Of a stretch of 64,000 bases of DNA, positions 52,610 to 63,502 are shown piece by piece (position 1 is the first letter of the stretch; each line of letters opens with the position of its first letter). The notes beneath the pieces were generated by a model, which was not told the DNA's origin, did no database searches, and saw only the letters and a program-made list of their open reading frames with translations. Source of the DNA: Bemisia tabaci (taxonomy: Eukaryota > Arthropoda > Insecta > Hemiptera > Aleyrodidae); contig NC_092798.1 of NCBI RefSeq assembly GCF_918797505.1, forward strand, positions 13,529,501 through 13,593,500. Reading direction: 5' to 3'. The translations under genes and the position numbers were made by a program.

Positions 52610-52953
52610 GTGAATGCTCCGTTATCTAGGGATATTTGGAAGATTTTAAAGATACCTAGACGTTTGGATTGTTCCTCACAAAAAATTAATATGATCGCAC
52701 TATTTTTAAAGAGGGCAATGGAGATTGCTGTTTTTGGTTCTTGACGCCTCAATTATACTGGAATCTGTAATTATTCCTTGCCCAACAACTTCAGAGTCAC
52801 CCGAAGGTTTGAGTTATTTCGTGTTTTACTTCCCACATTAACCAAACTCTAGTGTTGAGTTTTCTCTCGAAGGTACACTGAAGTTATGTTCCTTGGTACG
52901 GGAAACGACGAGTTGTCACCCTACAAATGCAAAATCGATAACTCAGTCGATTA
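52610..52953. other. Right flank of the copia element
   Basis: No gene or repeat recognised; the 72-codon ORF starting in the LTR at 52526 continues only 45 codons into flank and is fortuitous. Confidence 0.4.
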
Positions 52954-53225
52954 CTGCCATCCAAAGTAAAAGCACCGTATCTCCATTCAACAAGTCTTCA
53001 TTTTTTATCTGACAAAATGCTGTTTTACAGAAAACCTAGCAAATACTCATCCTTCATTTTTTCGATACAACTCCGCCAAACCATTAGGAACTAAAACTGA
53101 CAAGTCACATTTTCACATGACATGAAATCTTGTGGCAACTGCATTTTCTTGTAATACAGAAGTACATCTTGGAAAAGGGAAAATATTTTGAGTGGAGTTA
53201 CGGCGCTTTTGGCTGTGGACGGCAG
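52954..53225. repeat. Foldback element family N copy 2
   Basis: CTGCCATCCAAAGTAAAAGCACCGTATCTCC...GTGGAGTTACGGCGCTTTTGGCTGTGGACGGCAG (in part); same interior CTTGTAATACAGAAGTA-like and GACAAAATGCTGTTTTACAG words as copy 1. Confidence 0.7.
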
Positions 53226-53675
53226 ATTAGCCTCGGACAAAGCGAATCAGCTGAAACAGAATACCTGCTGCCTTTGGCGTAGGTGCGGACCCCGTCCAAG
53301 CGACCACACTAACCCAGTTCAGTGACCCCGGCCTCGGCCGCCGTCTCCGGGGTGTCTGCCGCGGTCCCCCGACGACAACCCCCCCCCCCCCCCCCCCCCG
53401 CGCACTTTCCGGGATAATTTTACCGTCGGCGGCGGCGGCACCGGGGATTCCCGCGCCTCGGCACCTCCTCCGGGACGCGCCCGTTCCTGGAACCGAGGGC
53501 TTTCCTTCTAAAAATAGGCCCCGGCCGCGCCACCGGGAGGCGCCCGCGACGGTCGCGAGATGCCGTCGGAGGCCGGTCGGTCGGTCGCCGGGTATCTCCG
53601 AGATTTCCGGCGGGAGTCCGAGGAGCCGTCCGAGATCCGAGGCCACGAGTGGATCCGGGAGGAAAATCCCGCCCG
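53226..53675. other. GC-rich, CpG-dense patch
   Basis: About 450 bases far richer in G+C than the surroundings, with GGCGGCGGCGGC, many CG dinucleotides and a C run at 53381-53400. A minus-strand 172-codon ORF spans it, but its translation (Arg/Gly/Pro-rich) is what any such sequence gives. It might be a CpG island or a GC-rich mobile fragment. Confidence 0.35.
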
Positions 53676-53825
53676 TCGCACAATGGAACGAATCGATGAG
53701 AGAGATCGGACAAAATGTGGAGACTCCACGAGATTTTAACTTCATTTTACAAAATTTTGAGGTTCTAAAAGTGGTTCCATTGGTTTCCTCGTGAAATTCT
53801 CTTCAAGAATCACCCCTTAAAATTT
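53676..53825. repeat. Family E left-part copy
   Basis: TCGCACAATGGAACGAATCGATGAGAGAGATCGGAC (in part), TTTTGAGGTTCTAAAAGTGG, CCATTGGTTTCCTCGTGAAA. The right end is missing. Confidence 0.65.
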
Positions 53826-54269
53826 AACGGAGTCAAAGATTTGGAACATTTTGGAGGGATTGCGCTCGGACTATCATTGCATTTTCATTACCCTCTTCCT
53901 GAGTAAATTCACTGGATAATTTTAAAGCTGTCCGAGTTTTCAACAAAATTATGAAACTTAGTAAAGATTGAAATAAACATTCTTGGCCATCTTGGTTTTT
54001 TAATGGAATCTGAAGGTTGGCAGCCGGCAGCGACATGTTTCTACTGTTTTACGTGTACGAAGGTTGGCTGCCCTTTTGAGCCTTATGAACTCCATTAATT
54101 TCAACGTGTCCGTAATTGAATCGAATATTCTCAAAAAGACTTAAAAGCCAAATATCAAAATACAAGAAAAACAGTGGAAACTTTATTTAACAACCCGTTT
54201 TAAACCGCAGATTAATTAAGAATGTCATTCATTAATTCATTACTTTAACAGTTTAAGCCTCTGAGATTT
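53826..54269. other. Stretch without recognisable gene
   Basis: AT-rich; nothing recognised. Confidence 0.35.
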
Positions 54270-54522
54270 GGATTGCATTTTGCAAAAAGGAACCACTAGC
54301 ATTGCAACGATGCTAAGATTGTGCAAATTCATCCTTTGCAATAAAATTGCGAAAATCGTGAAAAACTATGAAAAGATGGTAATTTTTGTCTTAAATTCAC
54401 AGTTTTTAGCGAGTAAAATAGAAACTATTAATGGATAATCGGGTTTTTCCTCCAAGAAAAAAGAAGTTGCACAATGTTAGCAACATTGCAATGCTAGTGG
54501 TTCCTTTTTGCAAAATGCAATC
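54270..54522. repeat. MITE family G copy 2
   Basis: GGATTGCATTTTGCAAAAAGGAACCACTAGCATTGC mirrored by GCAATGCTAGTGGTTCCTTTTTGCAAAATGCAATCC, an almost perfect 36-bp TIR (quoted in parts by position 54270-54305 and 54487-54522). Confidence 0.85.
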
Positions 54523-55157
54523 CTTTTTTGACGCTTAAGTTTTTTGGAGAATGACCGATTGAATTTCCCCTTATGGGTATTCCAGAGGAATTTATCGGGG
54601 TATTCCGCAAGGAGGCAACCGCGATATCCCGCGAGTGAAAGAAGTTGACTCCTGGCAAAGAGCGATGCCTCTGACAACAATTTAAGACTCGAGGTTTTTT
54701 CAATATCAAACGAGGTGGCGTTAAGTCGTCAACACGACGACGTTCACACATCACACCCTTTCGATCCCCACCGCAGCCTTTAATTGACTCCTCGACTTGG
54801 TTGGCCGGGTCCTGGGTTCTCAGGCCGGGTCGTTGAACTTGTCACAATGGTCCCTTCAGGGACCTCGAATCACAACGTGTCAGGACGGGGGAAAAAGGGA
54901 CGGGGATGAGACGTTGTCGTGACATGTACTCGAGGATCATTCAGGACTCCGATGAATCGTGCGATGGATGCCTCCATTCATAAAAAGGACGAATTTAATC
55001 GTCTTGACTGCGTTTCTTTCATAAGGACTGCTTTTCTATCCCGCTTCAATTTTTAAACGGAAATATCTAAGCAAAATAACGCCTAAGAACTTATGACGAA
55101 TTTGCCTTTAATTTTCAAGGATTTTTTTCTTTTTAAAAAAAAAATAGGTTAGGATGC
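54523..55157. other. Stretch without recognisable gene
   Basis: Overlapping minus-strand ORFs (54477-54754) are not recognisable. No repeat. Confidence 0.35.
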
Positions 55158-55410
55158 ATTGGACTGAGTTAAGCAGAAAGGAACCAACCCACATTTTGGA
55201 AAAAATTGAGTTATGAGTGGTTTTGAACTCAACCACTGCTCTACTATCTATCACCAAAAATTCAAAGTTTTTGTTGGAGCAAATATTGCAGAAATTGAAC
55301 TTGAAGTTTATCTTTTACATTGGGTCTTATGCAGGAGCTAAACTTTAAACCTCTTTTTCTGGTTCGATCCCGATGTGGCTTGGTTCCTTTCTGTTTAACT
55401 CCGTCCCATT
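55158..55410. repeat. Foldback element family R copy 2
   Basis: GGACTGAGTTAAGCAGAAAGGAACCAACCCACAT...ATGTGGCTTGGTTCCTTTCTGTTTAACTCCGTCC (in part). Confidence 0.7.
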
Positions 55411-55765
55411 GTCGCTCCTCGAGAACAGCTTCCTTCTACGGTACTTTTTGTAAAAGATGGGTCGATTTCGACACTTCCAGTGAGAAATATCTCCAATTGG
55501 AAACCTCTAGTCCTATAACCCCAAGTCAGCGTCAAATTCACGAAGATTACAGGCTTTTCATCCTCTCACATCACTTGGGACCATTCTCTGTCACTCAATC
55601 ATTCTGAAGAGAGCCAACTCTTGGGTTGCCAACTTGCAGCGTAGATACATGCAGATTTCAGGGCTTGGGCTTTCGACTTGGGTTCCGTGTACACACCCGC
55701 AGATAACGGGAACACTAAGCTCGTGTTCCTTCAAAGAAAAAACGGATATAAACACGGAGGGTACG
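55411..55765. other. Stretch without recognisable gene
   Basis: No supported feature. Confidence 0.35.
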
Positions 55766-56106
55766 GATTCGATCAACAGGAATCGATCGATAACTGAAAA
55801 CGAGAATCAATCGGCGCCGATATGATCGACGGATTATGAAAAAACCGGTGTCGATTTTATCGACATGAATCGATCAAAAAGTTGAAACGTGAACCGATTG
55901 ACGAGATTCGATTGGCAAGCAGGAACCGATCGACAAGCCCGGGAATCGATCGAAAAACCTGTAAATTGATCGACCAGCCCGTGAATCGATCGACAAACTC
56001 GTATTAACGAGTTGGTCGATTATAAAAATCGAATTTTGTCGATTGAATTGACACAGGTTTAATAATAATTTGTCGATCGATTCACGCTTTCAATTTCGAT
56101 CAATCT
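55766..56106. repeat. Degenerate array of ATCGATCGAC words, 20-bp period
   Basis: ATCGATCGACAARCYCGTGA-like units follow each other at exact 20-bp steps at 55925, 55945, 55965 and 55985. More degenerate units lie before (from 55766) and inverted ones after (TTGTCGATCGATTCACG at 56070). Two orientations facing each other make a large imperfect hairpin. Confidence 0.75.
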
Positions 56107-56374
56107 ATATACACTCTCCACAATAAACACGCAGGTGTATTAAGATATTTTCAACAGGGTCGCATGCATATCAGATGCTTTTATGGACTGGCAAGAAAAA
56201 ATAACGCCCTTCATGCACAATTCAAAGAGACGGTAATTTTTTCTTTGAGTAACATCTAAAGCATTGAAACCCCCCCACGATTTTAGCACGATTCGATAAC
56301 GGTGACATTTCCAATGATTGATAACAACTCAGTGCGGTTAGGTTAACAGAGGGCAACCGGGCAATCCCTGCTCT

Positions 56375-56627
56375 GCCGTACTGAGGAAAAACACCGTATG
56401 AATATTCGAGAGTTGCCTGATTTCCAAGGATAATACATACATTTATGAGGAAAGTTATTCTTATTATGCTTTGAAATTTTCAGATCTTTTAGATCAAAGT
56501 GGGAACGGAATTTTCTGAAATATTTAAGAAACAATTTACCAAATTTTCCGAGTAAATTTGGTTGTTATTGGCGGTAATCTGGCGACGTCTAAAAGCTCAT
56601 ACGGTATTATTGCTTATGGCACGGCAG
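56375..56627. repeat. MITE family F copy
   Basis: TGCCGTACTGAGGAAAAACACCGTATGAATATTCGAGAGTTGCC...GCGACGTCTAAAAGCTCATACGG...TTATGGCACGGCA (in part). Confidence 0.75.
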
Positions 56628-56692
56628 TGCTCCTAACTTAATAACATTCACTCCGATAGGGATGATTTGTCAACGGGTGGCCGTCACTTCCG

Positions 56693-56940
56693 TTTTAAGG
56701 AGAAAACGCCTTGAAAGCATTAGACCATCGCAGAGGTTTCTCCGAGAAAACATTTATTAGTGAGAAATCTCGGGAATATTTCCTCTCAAAATTTTCAGGC
56801 ACACTAGCTTAAAAAGCGAAGAATATTCCGTTAAAAATTTGAATAAAAAAATTCACTATATATTTCTGTACTCCATGTCGTTCTTCATAGGAAGAAATTT
56901 GGCAACGTTCGAATGTGCATACGGCGTTTTTTTCTCTCCG
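56693..56940. repeat. MITE family F copy, diverged
   Basis: TTAAGGAGAAAACGCCTTGAAAGC...AATTTGGCAACGTTCGAATG...ATACGGCGTTTTTTTCTC. Ends in GC-rich flank. Confidence 0.6.
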
Positions 56941-57635
56941 GGCCGGAGCCCCGGGATCACGCGTCACCGTGTCACGCTATCTCGACGGCCACGCACGATA
57001 AATATTATGGTTGCGGGTTGCCGAGCCGCCGACTTGAAGGGGCTTCGTAATCTTGACACGGCAATTGCTTCCGCGGCCCCGTGAAGTATTGCTCACTTCC
57101 AACTTCTGACTCGAAGATTGAGTTCCCCGCGGAAGAAGTTCCGAGCCGGTCTCCGATCTCGCGAGTTCTCGCTTCGAGTTCGGAAGTTTCGCGGTGAGGA
57201 CCCTCCGCAACTGTCGTCGGCTGCCCATCCTCGAAAAGCGGGAGAAGGCGAAGAGATAAATTGAATTGAATTAAAACAGAAACAAACCGTTATATTTCGT
57301 TTATTTTTGTTTTTGAGGAGGGGGGCGGCGAATAAGTTAGAGCTTAACTTACCGCGTATTTCCTCCGGTAAAAAATTCAAAGCCGTGAAAAAAGCTTGTA
57401 CGGTGAAAAAATGCGTCGAACTTTATTCCTCTCCTCACGTTAAAACTTACCGGGCCGTTCAAGTATTACGTAACTCAGTTACGGAGGAGGGGGTGGGTCG
57501 AAGCAGCGTTACGGTGCGTTAAGAGCGAGGAGGGGAGTCAAGATCAGCGTTACGTAATTAATTCAGGGGGGGGGGGGGGTTAGAAAAAAATTGAAAATCC
57601 CGCCCTTCCCGAATGAAAGGAGCATTATCAACGTG
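56941..57635. other. Stretch without recognisable gene
   Basis: GC-rich 56941-57240, then AT-rich with a G run at 57567-57579. ORFs on both strands lack motifs. Confidence 0.35.
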
Positions 57636-57863
57636 CACTGGAAAAAAAAACAAATTGGATCTAGAGTCCAGACTCTTGAAAACATTGACAAGAAAAAATA
57701 ATCTTGATTCAATCGGATTTAAGCTTAAATCAAAAGGAAATCCGATCAAACTAACAGGCTTGGTTCTTGATTTAAGCTTAAATCTGATTGAATCAAGAGT
57801 ATTTTTTCTTGTCGATGTTTTTAAGAGTCTTGACTCTAGATCCAATGTGTTTTTTCCCCAATG
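57636..57863. repeat. MITE family A copy 12
   Basis: CACTGG...CCAATG with TG on both sides (57634-57635, 57864-57865). Long ORFs on both strands (130 and 131 codons) span it and are palindrome products. Confidence 0.9.
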
Positions 57864-57995
57864 TGACGATATAAGTTTGGTTGTCATTGCTTTTTCGGAG
57901 CGGAAAGAGATGAGAGCCTCGGTGTTGAAGGATGGTTCTTTGATATTTTGCATAATTTTCCTGCATATTAAAGGTTCCTTGAAGAATCCCTTAAC

Positions 57996-58223
57996 TGCCG
58001 TATGAACATTCGAGAGTTGTCAAATTCACCCGGATAGAACATGTATTTTCGAGGAAAATTATGCATAATCTTTCTTGAAATTTTCAAATATTTCGGACAA
58101 AATTGCGAACAAAACTTTCTGGAAAATTCGAAGAAGAATATTCACAAATTTCCCCAGTAAATTTGTTTTTAATTGAAGGAAATATGACAACGTCTGAAGT
58201 TTCATACGGCATTCTTCCTTAGG
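57996..58223. repeat. MITE family F copy, left end trimmed
   Basis: GCCGTATGAACATTCGAGAGTTG...TATGACAACGTCTGAAGTTTCATACGGCATTCTTCCTTAGG (in part). Confidence 0.7.
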
Positions 58224-58326
58224 AGGCAGCGAAATTCTCAGTCAAAGCGCGTAACTCCGACAGAACCCGAATATGTAGATAAGCACTTTTTGCTTGGCAC
58301 AGTAACTCTGAGGAGTCTGTTCTCTT

Positions 58327-58559
58327 CACTGGAAAAAAAAAAAAACGCATTGGATCTAGAGTTCAGACTTTTGAACGCATTGACAAGAAAACGGACTCTT
58401 GATTCAATCAGATTTTTACTTGAATCAGAAGGAAATCCGCTCAAACCAAGAGGCTTGGGGTTCTTGATTTAAGCTTAAATCTGATTTAATCAAGAGTATT
58501 TTTTCTTGTTAATGTTTTTAAGACTCTGGACTCTAGATCCAATGTGTTTTTTTCCAGTG
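58327..58559. repeat. MITE family A copy 13
   Basis: CACTGG...CCAGTG flanked by TT on both sides (58325-58326, 58560-58561). It is followed directly by a family F right half (58562-58655), so it interrupted or joined that element. Confidence 0.9.
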
Positions 58560-58561
58560 TT

Positions 58562-58655
58562 CCCTCAGATATTTACAAATTTCCTAAGTAATTTTTTTTC
58601 ATTGAAGGAAATATGGCTAGGTTTAAAAGCTCATACTGCGTTTTTCCTTGGCACG
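58562..58655. repeat. Family F right half
   Basis: AAATATGGCTAGGTTTAAAAGCTCATACTGCGTTTTTCCTTGGCACGG (in part) is the right end of family F. Confidence 0.6.
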
Positions 58656-58995
58656 GGAGTAAAGTTCCAGGTCCAACCCTACCGCTGTGTGTAAAACTCA
58701 AATGCTTGACTATGAATGCTCTCCGAAGATCTAGGAGTTTCCCCATCATTTCGAACACATCTCCTCATCGGAGCCTCGCCAAAATCCAGTCGATTCTCCG
58801 AGTTTTCCTCGAGACGAGTCGTTTTCCTCGCGGGTTTTCCGACTGCTCGCCCGCAATTTCCTGCGTTTCCGCGATCATTTGGAGGCGGCACGCGCGTCGG
58901 GGAAACCCGAGTTTTCCTGCACTCAATTTTCAGCTCCAACAAACCGGAAGCGCCATTCAGCAAAGCCCGCCAATGATCGGATCCGAGCGCCCAAA
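58656..58995. other. GC-richer stretch, no gene called
   Basis: Overlapping ORFs up to 153 codons on both strands (58613-59074, 58679-59050) show no domain and run into C-rich simple sequence. Confidence 0.35.
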
Positions 58996-59430
58996 ATCCG
59001 ATCTCCTCTTCAGACAGCAACCCCCCCCCCCCCCCCCCCTCCAACCTCACCTACACTCATTTTGCTCCGTCTGACTCTGAAGTGTAACACCTAACTAATA
59101 TCACCGTATTCTTCGGGAAGCCGCGTTCGGACGCATCGCACAATGAGGAGGAACTGAGGGGCGTGAAAGCGGATAAAAAAAGCTTGATATTAAGTAGTAA
59201 AAAGTAACCAAAAGTTCGACAGGGTGTCGGTGTCTAATTTTTTTTTTTTTTATCATTTTGGGAAATCCTAATGAGATCCGATCTGCTCTTCAGACAGCAA
59301 CTCCCCCCTCTCCCCCCCCCCAAACCTACCTATACTCATCTTGCTCCGTCTGAAGTGTAAAATAAGCTTGATATTAAGTAGTAAAAAGTAACCAAAAGTT
59401 CGACAGGGTGTCGGTGTCTAATTTTTTTCT
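58996..59430 (+). repeat. Direct duplication with insertion in the first copy
   Basis: AATCCGATCTCCTCTTCAGACAGCAA + C run + TTTTGCTCCGTCTGA...AAGTGTAA (58996-59088) recurs at 59276-59362. AAGCTTGATATTAAGTAGTAAAAAGTAACC and GACAGGGTGTCGGTGTCTAA (59181-59240) recur at 59364-59423. Copy one has about 90 extra bases (59089-59180). Confidence 0.8.
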
Positions 59431-59670
59431 TCATTTTGGGAAATCCTAATGAAATCCTGATTTTTGACTGTCATATCCTGATTTCATGAGTTTTCCAAAT
59501 CCTGATTTTTTGCGGAGAAAAATTAAAATTTCATTTAAACCACTCGATAAAAAAATCCGATCGGGCGGCCGAATTTTCTCAAATCCTGATAAAATCGGGA
59601 TTAAATTCTAATTGACCTCGAATCCTGATTGGATCGGGAAAATCCTGATGCTAGAGGCTAGACACCGTGT
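59404..59670. repeat. Family L relative
   Basis: CAGGGTGTCGGTGTCTAATT...GGCTAGACACCGTG with AATCCTGATTTTTG / AAATCCTGATAAAATC iterations. Inverted GTGTCTA ends as in 17542-17951. Confidence 0.6.
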
Positions 59671-59688
59671 TCAACTTAATATAATCTC

Positions 59689-59986
59689 AGGGCTGCCACA
59701 GATTTTAAAAAATGAAATTGCCTGACAGTTCCTTGATTTCCCTTGCACATTTTGGTGAAATTCCTTAACGATTGAAGATATACCAAATGGTAATAAGGCA
59801 TTATTAGAAGCAGTTCTCAGACAAAACATGTTGTTTGAAACGTCAAACCCATTTCAGACAGCAAATAAGGGTTGCCCAACAATTTTCCCTGACATTTCCG
59901 TTATTTTGCTTGACATTTCCAGGTTTTCCCTAACTTTTTTTTAAATTCCCTGACAATGCCCGGTATTTCCTGATTGTGGCAACCCT
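59689..59986. repeat. 298-bp element, AGGGCTGCCACA termini
   Basis: AGGGCTGCCACAG...TTGTGGCAACCCT short inverted ends. TTCCCTGACATTTCC iterations are near the right end, AATTGCCTGACAGTTCCTTG near the left. Confidence 0.65.
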
Positions 59987-60150
59987 AAGTAAGTGACTGA
60001 ATCAGCAAAAAGGGCTTCATCTGCCGGGAGTTGGATTTAGATTAGGAGCAGTATTATTCGAAAGGTCTGAAAAAGTTACGGAAAATGAGAAAGATCCGGA
60101 ACATTTCAGAAATTTCAAAAGTTTCGGGGAAAAATCTAGAAAATCTCATA

Positions 60151-60377
60151 CACTGGAAAAAAAAACACATCGGATCTAGAGTCAAGACTCTTAAAAACAT
60201 CGACAAGAAAACATAATCTTGATTGAATCGGATTTTTGCTTAAATCAAGAACCAAGCCTCTTAATTTGAGCGGATTTCCTTTTAATATAAGCTTAAATCT
60301 GATTGAATCAAGAGTATTTTTTCCTGTCAATGTTTTCAAGAGTCTGGACTCTAGATCCAATGTGTTTTTTTCCAGTG
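60151..60377. repeat. MITE family A copy 14
   Basis: CACTGG...CCAGTG with TA on both sides (60149-60150, 60378-60379). Confidence 0.9.
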
Positions 60378-61021
60378 TAAGTTCCAAAAATCGGTACTAG
60401 TTCCGGGAAATGGAACCACTGCATCCATCTTTTTTAGTGAAAATTTCGCTTCATAGGGAGGAATCTTCAATCTAAAAATCTCCGAGCGCATCCTGCACAT
60501 TCTTCCCCCGGGGTGGGGGCGCGGGAGGAGGAAACAGCGAGGACCCAAGGAGGGTAAAGGGTCACCTGTTCAATGAGGTGGTCCGGGGGTTCGTGACCCC
60601 AGGATCCTTGACTCCCACTTTACCCCCTCGATGGCGGTCTCGATTTCTTTGAGCTTGGTTCTTTTGTGCGTTGCGGGTTGCGGGCCGGCCGGGGATGGCT
60701 GGAGCTTTTCGCTTTTCGCGAACTATCCAGTTTACGGCCCGACAAAGGCGGATGCCAGGATCGATCGCTCCCCTGTAATAATATTCTGACACGAGCGCTT
60801 CACGAGATAAGCTTCGCCTCCTTTCCTCGTGCTCCGGGATTTTTCCCGCTGTCGAGCACCTTTCTGGGAAGAGATCCGGCGGCTTTAGTCGACGCTCAAG
60901 AAAATAATGATAATAAAAACACACTTCGATTGATTCCTGTCATAATGTCCGAGTCGCATCGTCGGGGTGCCACGTTTTCCTGGAATGGGTCTGCCTGTTT
61001 GGGCGCACAGCCAAATGAATT
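60378..61021. other. GC-rich stretch without recognisable gene
   Basis: Two overlapping ORFs of about 120 codons on opposite strands (60562-60924, 60666-61034) with no motif. One could be a fragment of a host exon, but nothing supports it directly. Confidence 0.35.
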
Positions 61022-61272
61022 GATTGCATTTTGAAAAAAGGAACAGAGAGCATTCCAATGTTGCTGGGATTGTGCAATTTACTTTGCTGCAATAAAATTA
61101 CTAAAATCATGAAAAAATTAAATTTACAACGGTAACTGTCACCTTGAATTTATGATTGTTGGGAGTAAAGATAAAACTTGTCTAGATAATCAGTTTAGAT
61201 TTGAAAGGGTAAAAATTTGCACGATCTTAGCGACATTGTCATACTCTTGGTTCCTTCTTGCAAAATGCAATC
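61022..61272. repeat. MITE family G copy 3
   Basis: GATTGCATTTTGAAAAAAGGAAC...GGTTCCTTCTTGCAAAATGCAATC; GGGATTGTGCAATTTAC and AATAAAATTACTAAAATCATGA shared with the other copies. Confidence 0.75.
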
Positions 61273-61294
61273 TGATTATTTACTCTAAACTGGT

Positions 61295-61420
61295 GAAACC
61301 ACACGAAAATCACATTGGGCACGTCAAAAAAGTCTGAAATTCACTTCTAAACGCGCAATCTCCGTAGTTTTTGACACGTTTTTTTTCGAGTTTCCCACGT
61401 CTGCGGGCGATTTTTCTTAC
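61295..61420. repeat. Family Q fragment
   Basis: CACACGAAAATCACATTGGGCACGTCAAAAAAGTCTGAAATTCACTTC...TTTCCCACGTCTGCGGGCGA (in part) matches 63557-63670. Confidence 0.55.
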
Positions 61421-62332
61421 GCACCGAGGTTCGTGCAGGGAAAGGAGTGGAAAAAAAAAAAAACTAACTTACCTACCTAAATTAATGATCTCACTAACTT
61501 TTTCTACTGTATGATTACAAACCATTTCAAGCGTTCGTTTCCTTTTTCTTCCTTTAATTTGTAAAAATAATAGCTTTAAATCAATTAAAATCTTACGCAA
61601 GGGGAGTTAGTGACAATTCTCGATAGTTGAGTACAATTAGTATTTAATTAAAGGAAACGTGCCTCAAGTCAATGAGGCATGAGTTAAAAGTACAACGTTA
61701 CGTGTTTTCTCTTCAAATTCCTACAGGGAAATAGAATCACACAATGAGAGGTCTGAAAATCAACTCCCAACAAAATAATTTTTCTTTATTAACATTGGTT
61801 AAACGGCAAAAACACAAATGACGTCATTAGTGTAGTGGAACTTCCATTTGATCTGTGTTTTTAACACTTGTTGATATCTGTTCAGGAGTTGACTTCAAAA
61901 CTTCCCGTGGTGTGAATTGTTCCCTTTGTAAGTTTTCTAAGAGAAAACATGTAGCGTTTTTGTACTACTTGTCTAGTGGCCCATTTTGACGACGCAGAAG
62001 GTTTAAACGACGTTTTTCCCCAGTACGGCACAATACAATGGACACCCGGGAGCTCATGACAGTGGGCATAATTGAACTACTCCTTTGAAGAGAGGCGTAA
62101 ATGCTAACAAGACGCGGTGACCCTTGAGTCCTTCTTCAAATGGCCCGTTGAATAATTAAAGTCAACCGCGTGGACGGGTGTATTTTCGGCTAATTCGGGG
62201 CGGGAATGTGGCTGGGCGCACAGGGGGTTGTCACGGAGAGGGGGGGGGGGCAGTGGGGACGTCACATTCGCCTCGAGTACCCTCGGAACAAGCGTAGTCT
62301 TCGCTTAATTAATGGCTCCCATTTTCATTACG
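61421..62332. other. Stretch without recognisable gene
   Basis: Contains a family H end (CTTGTCTAGTGGCCCATTTT, 61967-61986) and a G run at 62240-62250. Nothing else recognised. Confidence 0.35.
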
Positions 62333-62570
62333 ACACACAGTGGATTGAGTTAATAGGAGAGGTCGGACAAAATCTGAAAACTTTAAACGCTTATAACTAC
62401 GTTTGTACAAAATTTAGAGGCTTCATGGGTGGTTCCATTGGTTTCCTCGTGGAATTTTCTACCGTAAACACCCTTGACATTTAAAATGTGACGGAATGAA
62501 CATTAAAATTTGCAATTTTAATCAGAAATTCAATGACTAACCTCTCTCATTGACACAATCCACTGTGCGA
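62333..62570. repeat. MITE family E copy, full length
   Basis: ACACAGTGGATTGAGTTAATAGGAGAGGTCGGAC (in part) mirrored by CTCTCATTGACACAATCCACTGTGCG. Interior as in 12987-13222, the closest relative. Confidence 0.8.
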
Positions 62571-63167
62571 CACCCGCATCCTCCGTTACTTTGCATAGCC
62601 TCGACGTATTCATTCGGTTACACGAAAGGGGTCCTTATCGACCTAACAAAATGCCTCAAGTTTTGAATTTTTCTTTGCTGAAAAGATCGTTTTATAAGAC
62701 AGTACTTATAGGACGATGAAAATTTCATACCAGTACAATTGACAGGGAAATAGTTACTGAAAATACTTCGACTATTTGTATGAAAAATGCATGTAATGTG
62801 CGTTGAAATTCGCCAAGTAAAAACTCTCAATTACCTCCGCTTGACGACGCCCCCCCCCCCCTTTTTTAAAAAAAAAACAAAAAATTGTTCACGTCTAAAA
62901 GGGACAAAAAACATACTGGTAGGCTTCATTACACGTCGATCTGATATTGGACCCAGGTTTGACTTCGGGGTGAAAATAATCAAGTATCCTTCGGCATTCA
63001 CGAGCTGTGCCACAGAGCCAAGGAAGAGAATGCCTCATGAAAATTAGGACGTTGCTACTTTTACCCCGATAAAAAATTTATTTTTGAGGGAAGTTATCAA
63101 TATTTTTCAGAGACTAAAGATTAAATTGCAGATAAACACCCTCTGAGAAATTGGCAGCAACGTATTC
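62571..63167. other. Stretch without recognisable gene
   Basis: C run at 62850-62860 and A run at 62869-62877. No gene. Confidence 0.35.
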
Positions 63168-63318
63168 TCAAAAAAACGCCAATTTCTTACGCAGATTGTG
63201 AAGTTAAGAGTGCATTTCAAACTTTGCCAATGCGCTCATCGTGATTTTTGAGACATTTGGTTACTGATAGAAACAAGTCGTATTTTTGTTCCAACTAAAG
63301 TTTACAACAGGCCCATTT
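63168..63318. repeat. Family P right-arm copy
   Basis: AAAAAAACGCCAATTTCTTACG...TGCGCTCATCGTGATTTTTGAG...TTTACAACAGGCCCATTTG, matching the right arm of 22116-22727. An AATGGGCCTGTTGCATGC end recurs at 63502. Confidence 0.7.
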
Positions 63319-63336
63319 GACTGCGACACATCCACA

Positions 63337-63502
63337 CGGTGTCTACTGAAACAGGCGGGTCAAAAGTCAGTACTTTCACCGTACTTTTTCGATACATTCC
63401 CAAGAAATTCGGTACCTCCTCATCAGAAAAATTCAGTACTTTTTCAGTACCTCCATTTGACGAGATTCGAAAAATTTCAGAAATTTGAATTTCTCGCTCA
63501 AA
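63337..63502. repeat. Family L copy 3, truncated
   Basis: CGGTGTCTACTGAAACAGGCGGGTC...CAGTACTTTTTCAGTACCTCC. It stops at GCTCAAATGGGCC where family P sequence resumes, so it may be inserted within family P. Confidence 0.65.

Noticed and set aside
53227..53745. 172-codon minus-strand ORF in GC-rich DNA
   Set aside because: Low-complexity Arg/Gly/Pro-rich translation, with overlapping ORFs in other frames, as expected of GC-rich sequence.
57558..58005. 130- and 131-codon ORFs on opposite strands
   Set aside because: Both are dominated by family A copy 12 arms; no domain, no codon-use signal.
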